Position numbers and translations under genes: made by a program | Assembly (NCBI GenBank): GCA_025093985.1 | Contig: JACAAK010000011.1 | Span: 186,001-250,000, forward strand | Source: Calvatia gigantea | Taxonomy: Eukaryota > Basidiomycota > Agaricomycetes > Agaricales > Lycoperdaceae | Length of the DNA: 64,000 nt | Direction: 5' to 3' | Shown: piece by piece, positions 59,491 to 64,000 of the stretch | Layout: each line of letters begins with the position of its first letter | Position numbering within the stretch: the stretch's first letter is position 1 | Notes under the pieces: model-generated | Database searches by the model: none | What the model was told of the DNA's origin: nothing | The model's input: the letters and a program-made list of their open reading frames with translations, nothing else

Positions 59491-60301
59491 TCAAGGAGAT
59501 ACGTCAACGTTGACCAACAAGGTTTCATTGACACAAAGTTGTGAAATCATTTTACCCTGGCAAGTGCTACTCTTACATCTTACGAGTACTTCGAGATTTA
59601 CGCATCGGCAGTAAGCGGCAGCAGCTGTCGCAAACGCAGCATCAATTTCATTCTTGATGGCAGTGCCCTCAGTTACCAAGTCCGCCTGTGGGGGACACTT
59701 CATTGAGCAAAGGGATCGCCTTAAGTGATACGGACACTTACAGGGCTGGCTGCGATCAGCGCGTTCGCGAGACTGTCGGTGCTGGCACCAAGAGCGGCCA
59801 GATCCGCCTTGACGAGGGCGGGAACACCTCCAAGGGTGAGGGCCTCGAACGCCGGCTTCTTTGCTACGATTTGTGTCAGGGCATCCTCAATGAGAGGCTT
59901 GATGCCGTTAACGGCAGTTAGGATGGCGTTGCCATCACTCTCTGAGACAGGCTTGGGGGTGACCCCCTAAGTAGGGCATATTATTCGTGTTCAGAATGGG
60001 CATCAATGTCGATACTCACCTGAGCGTCTGTGGCGGCTGTATCAGTGACGCTCTTGGTAGAGGTAGCGTCGTTGTGAATCGTCTAAGTACAGGTTCAGGC
60101 AAACTTGCGTCAGGCGAGGGGTAGATCACGTACCAAGGCCTGCGCCAGGGTTCCACCAGGGTTGGCGAATGCCTTGATCGCGTTGTCAAGAGTCGTCACC
60201 GACGTTTTAAGGGAAGCGAGGTCATCCAAGACGTTTTGGGGCGTGGTGCCGAAGGCGAGGGTGATAACAGAGGCGAAGAAGAGTAGCGATTTAAATTGCA
60301 T
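59491..60301 (-). CDS. HsbA-type hydrophobic surface-binding protein
   Basis: A small secreted protein that coats hydrophobic surfaces. From ATG 60299-60301 (a TATAAAG lies 37 bases upstream) it has a signal peptide (FKSLLFFASVITLAFG), then LDDLASLKTSVTTLDNAIKA, NPGGTLAQAL, TIHNDATSTKSVTDTAA, ESDGNAILTAVNGIKPL, IVAKKPAFEALTLGG and VPALVKADLAALGASTD, and DLVTEGTAIKNEIDAAFATA, the normal family end. Introns fit GT..AG and keep the frame. After the family end the frame runs on for about 45 residues with several cysteines (Tyr-Cys-Arg-Cys-Val) to a stop at 59491. A one-base shift would give the usual short end near 59600. A decayed relative is at 11832-12613. Confidence 0.72.
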
Positions 60302-61887
60302 GTTGTGTTGAAGATTCTGGGGTGCATTCACACCCGTCTTTATACCTTATCTACGGGCATTATTGAGTGCCCAGATGCGAGATATGACTCCCAACGACGA
60401 TAGTTGCGAGACGTAGCCCTCGTGATATTCTATTCAGAGGTAATCAAACTTAGAGCTGAAGAAAAGAAGAGGTAAGAATGGAAAAATCACACACATACTC
60501 ATTTCTGTTGGATTCTGTTCAATGGGTACTCGGTGGAATATCCATAAACGAAACGACCGCATGATGGACCTGTTTGCCGCGAGCATGGGCGTGATCAGGT
60601 GGTAGGAGTCGGATGGCCATAAGTCAATCCGCATTTCTGGTGATCACATCAAGCTCGAATCACAGGTAAATGTTTCGTCTTCCATGAGAACAGTCAGAGG
60701 ATTGTTAACCTGTAGTCGAGTACAAAAGGAATATGATGTGTAGATTGAGCGAGAAATCATGGGAAGCCGGCTGCAGCTTGGGAGACCGAGAGAAGAACGA
60801 GGGTGCAATGCACTTACTCGGAATATTCGAGCGTGGGATTTCAAAACGCCACGACGTGATTGAGAAGTCCGTCCTCCTGAGAATAGCAAAGTACCCCGAA
60901 AGAATATCGTAGACATTTCCAGGACTCAGATACTTTGTGGTACTTGTGTTCGGGGTGGGAGGTTGTTCTTTAAGGATGGCTGGGCAAGTTTTGGGTAGTA
61001 GCTTGAAGGTAATGACGGGTTGGAAGTGGGAACATAGGCACTCGATGACCGGGGAAATTATTCGCAAGGTATTAGTGCATGTGATGTTTGAGTAACAAGC
61101 ACATAGTGCTTGCACACGGTGGAGATACAACATCTAAACCTATGGGACTGAGTGCATTGTTGCGGTCAGCTGATACGAGAGAAATGCTTCCTTTTCACAC
61201 TATACTCCACATATGGGGTAGAATATACCTAATAAAGGCACTAACAGGGAGAATTCTGTCCGGGATGGTTCTTTTCATGTGTTTCATCCGGGAGAATAAG
61301 AGAATAACCCCAGACTTAAGATATCTGGGGAAGAGATCAAGTTCACATGAAACCATCGATAATATGACTGCGGTTGGTTTGTATATATCTGCGATCCGCA
61401 GTCATGTTCAATGATGGTTGTTCTCTGCATCCCATGTGCCATGGTGCCAGTGTGCGTGACCCTCAGCGGTTCATATCGCCAAGAGCGACGCGTGGAGCAT
61501 GATAAGAGGACATTTCAACCTGCGGCCGTGACTGGCTACGGTCCTTGGGGACATGGGGATCGGGTGTCTTGTTCGAGTTATACGAGGACTGGCCACTGGG
61601 CCGGTTCAAAGACGAAAGCGTGTCCCTAAAGCGACATTCGATTTCTCATGTACAGCGTATCAAAAAATATAAAGTTTACCAAGGTAAGTGGACCCCGCTG
61701 TGGGTAATGTTGTTCACTGGTTGGAATTTAGGTGACGTCGGGACTATGTTCGTGTTTGACATTTTCAATCAGGCATCAGGAGTTCGAACCGGCATCTACC
61801 GGAGAAGTAAAGGCTCAAAGTCGAATTCCGGATCTACGTCATCGCAAAGTATTGAGATTCTATTCTGTTTCCGGCGTGAGTCTAGCA
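60302..61887. other. Intergenic region
   Basis: Minus-strand frames at 60644-60916 and 60705-61133 overlap in the same stretch. I recognise no family; a small gene cannot be excluded. Confidence 0.35.
60338..60344 (-). promoter_or_regulatory. TATA box of HsbA-type gene
   Basis: TATAAAG on the minus strand, 37 bases before the ATG at 60301. Confidence 0.5.
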
Positions 61888-63952
61888 TCATCGCGTAAGC
61901 GGCTTTTCAACGATGAACCACGACGCAATCATGGCGGCCAGCGCCATCGTCACGGAAAACTTCAATGTACTATGTATCGCATCGCCATAAGCAGACCTCA
62001 CGATGGCGCGGGTCTCGGGGTCCAATTCCTTCAGATAGTCCAAGGATTCTCTAACGCGTCTTATGAGCTGGAGGGGCAGACGTGAGATGTGATTCAAGCA
62101 ATTTAAGACATGAAAACTCACGTCATCGACGTCCCTGCCTTGAAGTGTGCGACGTAACACGGAACGAAGAGTAGTCTGGACGAGGGTGCTGCCGATTGAA
62201 AGCCCGATAACCGAACCAAGAGAGCGAAAGAGATACGATACTATGGAGAGTGTCAGTAATGAAAAGCTCGCAGAATATGAAAGGACGTACCCGCTGTTGC
62301 AATGGCTTGGTCGATTTTCCCGGCATTGGCAATTAAAGAGATCAAACTAGTTGTGGTGCCGCTCCCATTTCCCCATGATGTGAGGGCCAGTCCTATGCGA
62401 TTCAGCCGGTTATCAACTCTTCAGTCGCACAACACACACCAGCAATAACCTGCCACGTCGACCTCTGGAGGCCCGCAAAGCCGGTTCCAGTTAGGACCGT
62501 GACGGTGCCTGAAAAGAGTGCGACGTAGGCCACACAAGTCAGGATGTAGTACTTTCCAGTGGCCTGCATGATCAAGCCACCACCGAGGCTGCCTATAAGG
62601 GCGGTCACAACGGCAATAACCAACCAAGCGCCCGTTTCTGACGCCGTCTTCTCGAGTACGGCCTGGAGATATAGAGAGATATGGAATAGCTTGAGCGAAG
62701 GCGCCTGCCATTCCGAAAAAGTTGACCAGGTAAGACTGCGAAGAGCGAACGGCTCAATACGATTCGCGTGGGCGCGAAGGGTTCAGGCAGCGAAAGCGAG
62801 TCTCGATCAATCCAAACGCAACGGCGAAGATGCCAAAGCCAATGAGAAGAGATTTAGTAAGGGGGTTGTTCCAACCGATATCACCTCCTCTGTCGAAGCC
62901 CAATAGGAGTAAGAAAACGGTAAGGATGAGTGTTATGGCACCGGCAAAGTCGATCCTACGAAGTTTGGTTTTAAAATCGGCATCGGGACTCGAGGCGGTT
63001 GGTGGAAGAGGGAGTTGGAGGAAAAAATAAACTGAGACGGCGGATGCTATCGCCAGTGGTACTTGAATATAGAAGGCCCATCGCCAGCCGATCGTATCTG
63101 CAAGGTAGCCTCCCAGCGAGGCCCCGGCGGTATTCCCACAAGACCAAACTACGTTGATCAAACCTGTCTCGTAACAGATGAGGTTTCCGAGTATGAGGCG
63201 CCGATTAGGTGATAGGCTTGCCTTGCCAAGTGCCACGCGAGCGTAATGGGACTAAGTCCGACATAATGATACTGACGAGCCTAAGAGACGTCATCGTCAA
63301 CCTGTGAGGTAGATGGACTAGAGTTAAGATGACACACGTTTGCATCCCTCCCCCACCGATCCCTGCAAAAGCGCGGCTGGCAATGAGCTCATTCATATTT
63401 CTCGCGCAACCACACAACAGGGAGCCGATTGCAAATATTGTGTAAGCAAATAGAAGGCAGCCCTTGCGACCGAAGATGTCACTCAGCTTGCCGTACAGGG
63501 GCCTGTCCGATCATCAGCTAATGAGAGGTGTGAGATAATGACAAGAAATCATACTGAAAGCTTGTTAGTGTGAGGAGGTATGACGTAGCTATCCAACTTG
63601 TCTTTTGAAGTTCGTTAAGGTCATTTCCAATTGCCGCGTAAGCTGTACCATGATGTTGAGATGTGTGAGGTGGCATTTCAGCTCCCAAGAAAACTTACAA
63701 GATATCACGATTGTACCATCCATCGCGGTCAGGAACATACCAACAGCCATAGGTATCACCTGCCCTCTTGTGAGTCCTTCGTAGATACAAGGTTGAAGAA
63801 AAAAATCCTACATAGACAAAATAGGAAGATAGTTTCTTTGGCTCTTCGAGTTGCTGTTCAACGCTTGACACGTCGTGTTGTCCATTGCCATTGTAGTTTG
63901 TCGGTTGATTTTGGCCTAGCAGAGGAGAATTCTCGTCCGATGTAGCAGTCAT
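61888..63952 (-). CDS. Major facilitator, drug:H+ antiporter DHA2-like (14 helices), several frameshifts
   Basis: A multidrug or vacuolar amino acid type exporter. From ATG 63950-63952 it reads TSDENSPLLGQNQPTN, then AAIGNDLNELQKTSWIATSY, LYGKLSDIFGRKGCLLFAYT, SRAFAGIGGGGMQT, VSIIMSDLVPLRSRGTWQG (family motif C-like region), GYLADTIGWRWAFYIQVPL, LLLGFDRGGDIGWNNPL, PFAPTRIVLSRSLF, KTASETGAWLVIAVVTALIG, SWGNGSGTTTSLI, RSLGSVIGLSIGSTLVQT and the end LAAMIASWFIVEKPL. At least three one-base shifts lie near 62780-62805, 62729-62742 and 62658-62690, each looking like an extra base. An intron with a GC donor lies at 63164-63221. Confidence 0.72.
63164..63221 (-). other. GC-AG intron in the DHA2-like gene
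   Basis: On the minus strand the donor is CAAG|GCAAGCC and the acceptor GAGACAG|GTTTG. Splicing joins GTWQ to GLINVVWSCG in the family frame. The intron is 58 bases. Confidence 0.6.
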
Positions 63953-64000
63953 TTGGGGAGGATCTGCTCACGTTACTTTCCAGCGAGGTGGGTTTTATGT

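Noticed and set aside
61785..61815. GGAGTTCGAACCGG resembling a tRNA B box
   Set aside because: The stem does not pair and no A box or acceptor stem is seen.

Overview
The window looks like nuclear DNA of a basidiomycete, most likely a mushroom-forming Agaricomycete. Genes lie on both strands and are cut by many introns of about 50-60 nt with GT..AG ends. The gene content includes families typical of that class: seven-helix DUF6534 proteins, hydrophobic-surface-binding HsbA-type proteins, a basidiomycete chitin deacetylase, an F-box relic, a NACHT/STAND relic and large membrane proteins of unknown function. I saw no prokaryotic operon structure, rRNA, tRNA or CRISPR.

Layout. 0.7-8.7 kb: five tandem plus-strand genes for secreted, probably GPI-anchored, eight-cysteine CFEM-like proteins with Ser/Gly-rich stalks. 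10.1-11.6 kb: cystathionine gamma-lyase with one frameshift. 11.8-12.6 kb: a decayed HsbA gene. 14.1-15.7 kb: an F-box gene broken by several frameshifts. 16.4-17.9 kb: chitin deacetylase. 19.1-22.4 kb: GH29 alpha-L-fucosidase. 23.6-29.4 kb: a tandem duplication of a large membrane-protein gene plus a small neighbour, with both large copies broken. 30.7 kb: a small single-pass membrane protein. 32.0-35.4 kb: two related genes of unknown function on either side of a MITE-like element. 36.5-38.5 kb: an ACS-type major facilitator. 39.9-46.5 kb: two DUF6534 genes. 48.1-49.4 kb: an INO80 subunit B (Ies2-like) gene. 50.2-51.9 kb: a broken NACHT gene. 53.8-55.9 kb: a cytochrome P450. 57.2-58.2 kb: an HpcH/HpaI aldolase with one frameshift. 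59.5-60.3 kb: an intact HsbA-type gene. 61.9-64.0 kb: a 14-helix-type major facilitator with several frameshifts.

Several genes (the CFEM-like array, two HsbA-type genes, chitin deacetylase, fucosidase) act at or outside the cell wall, so the locus is rich in surface and secreted functions. P450, aldolase and transporters near the right end could belong to catabolism or secondary metabolism, but no core biosynthetic enzyme is visible and I do not call a cluster.

Read genes together with the break calls. Many frames are interrupted by a single extra base while the flanking reading frame and splice sites stay good, even in housekeeping genes. Unpolished long-read sequence is as likely an explanation as true decay. 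Splice boundaries were worked out by eye from reading frame and GT/AG sites, with no alignment or transcript data.
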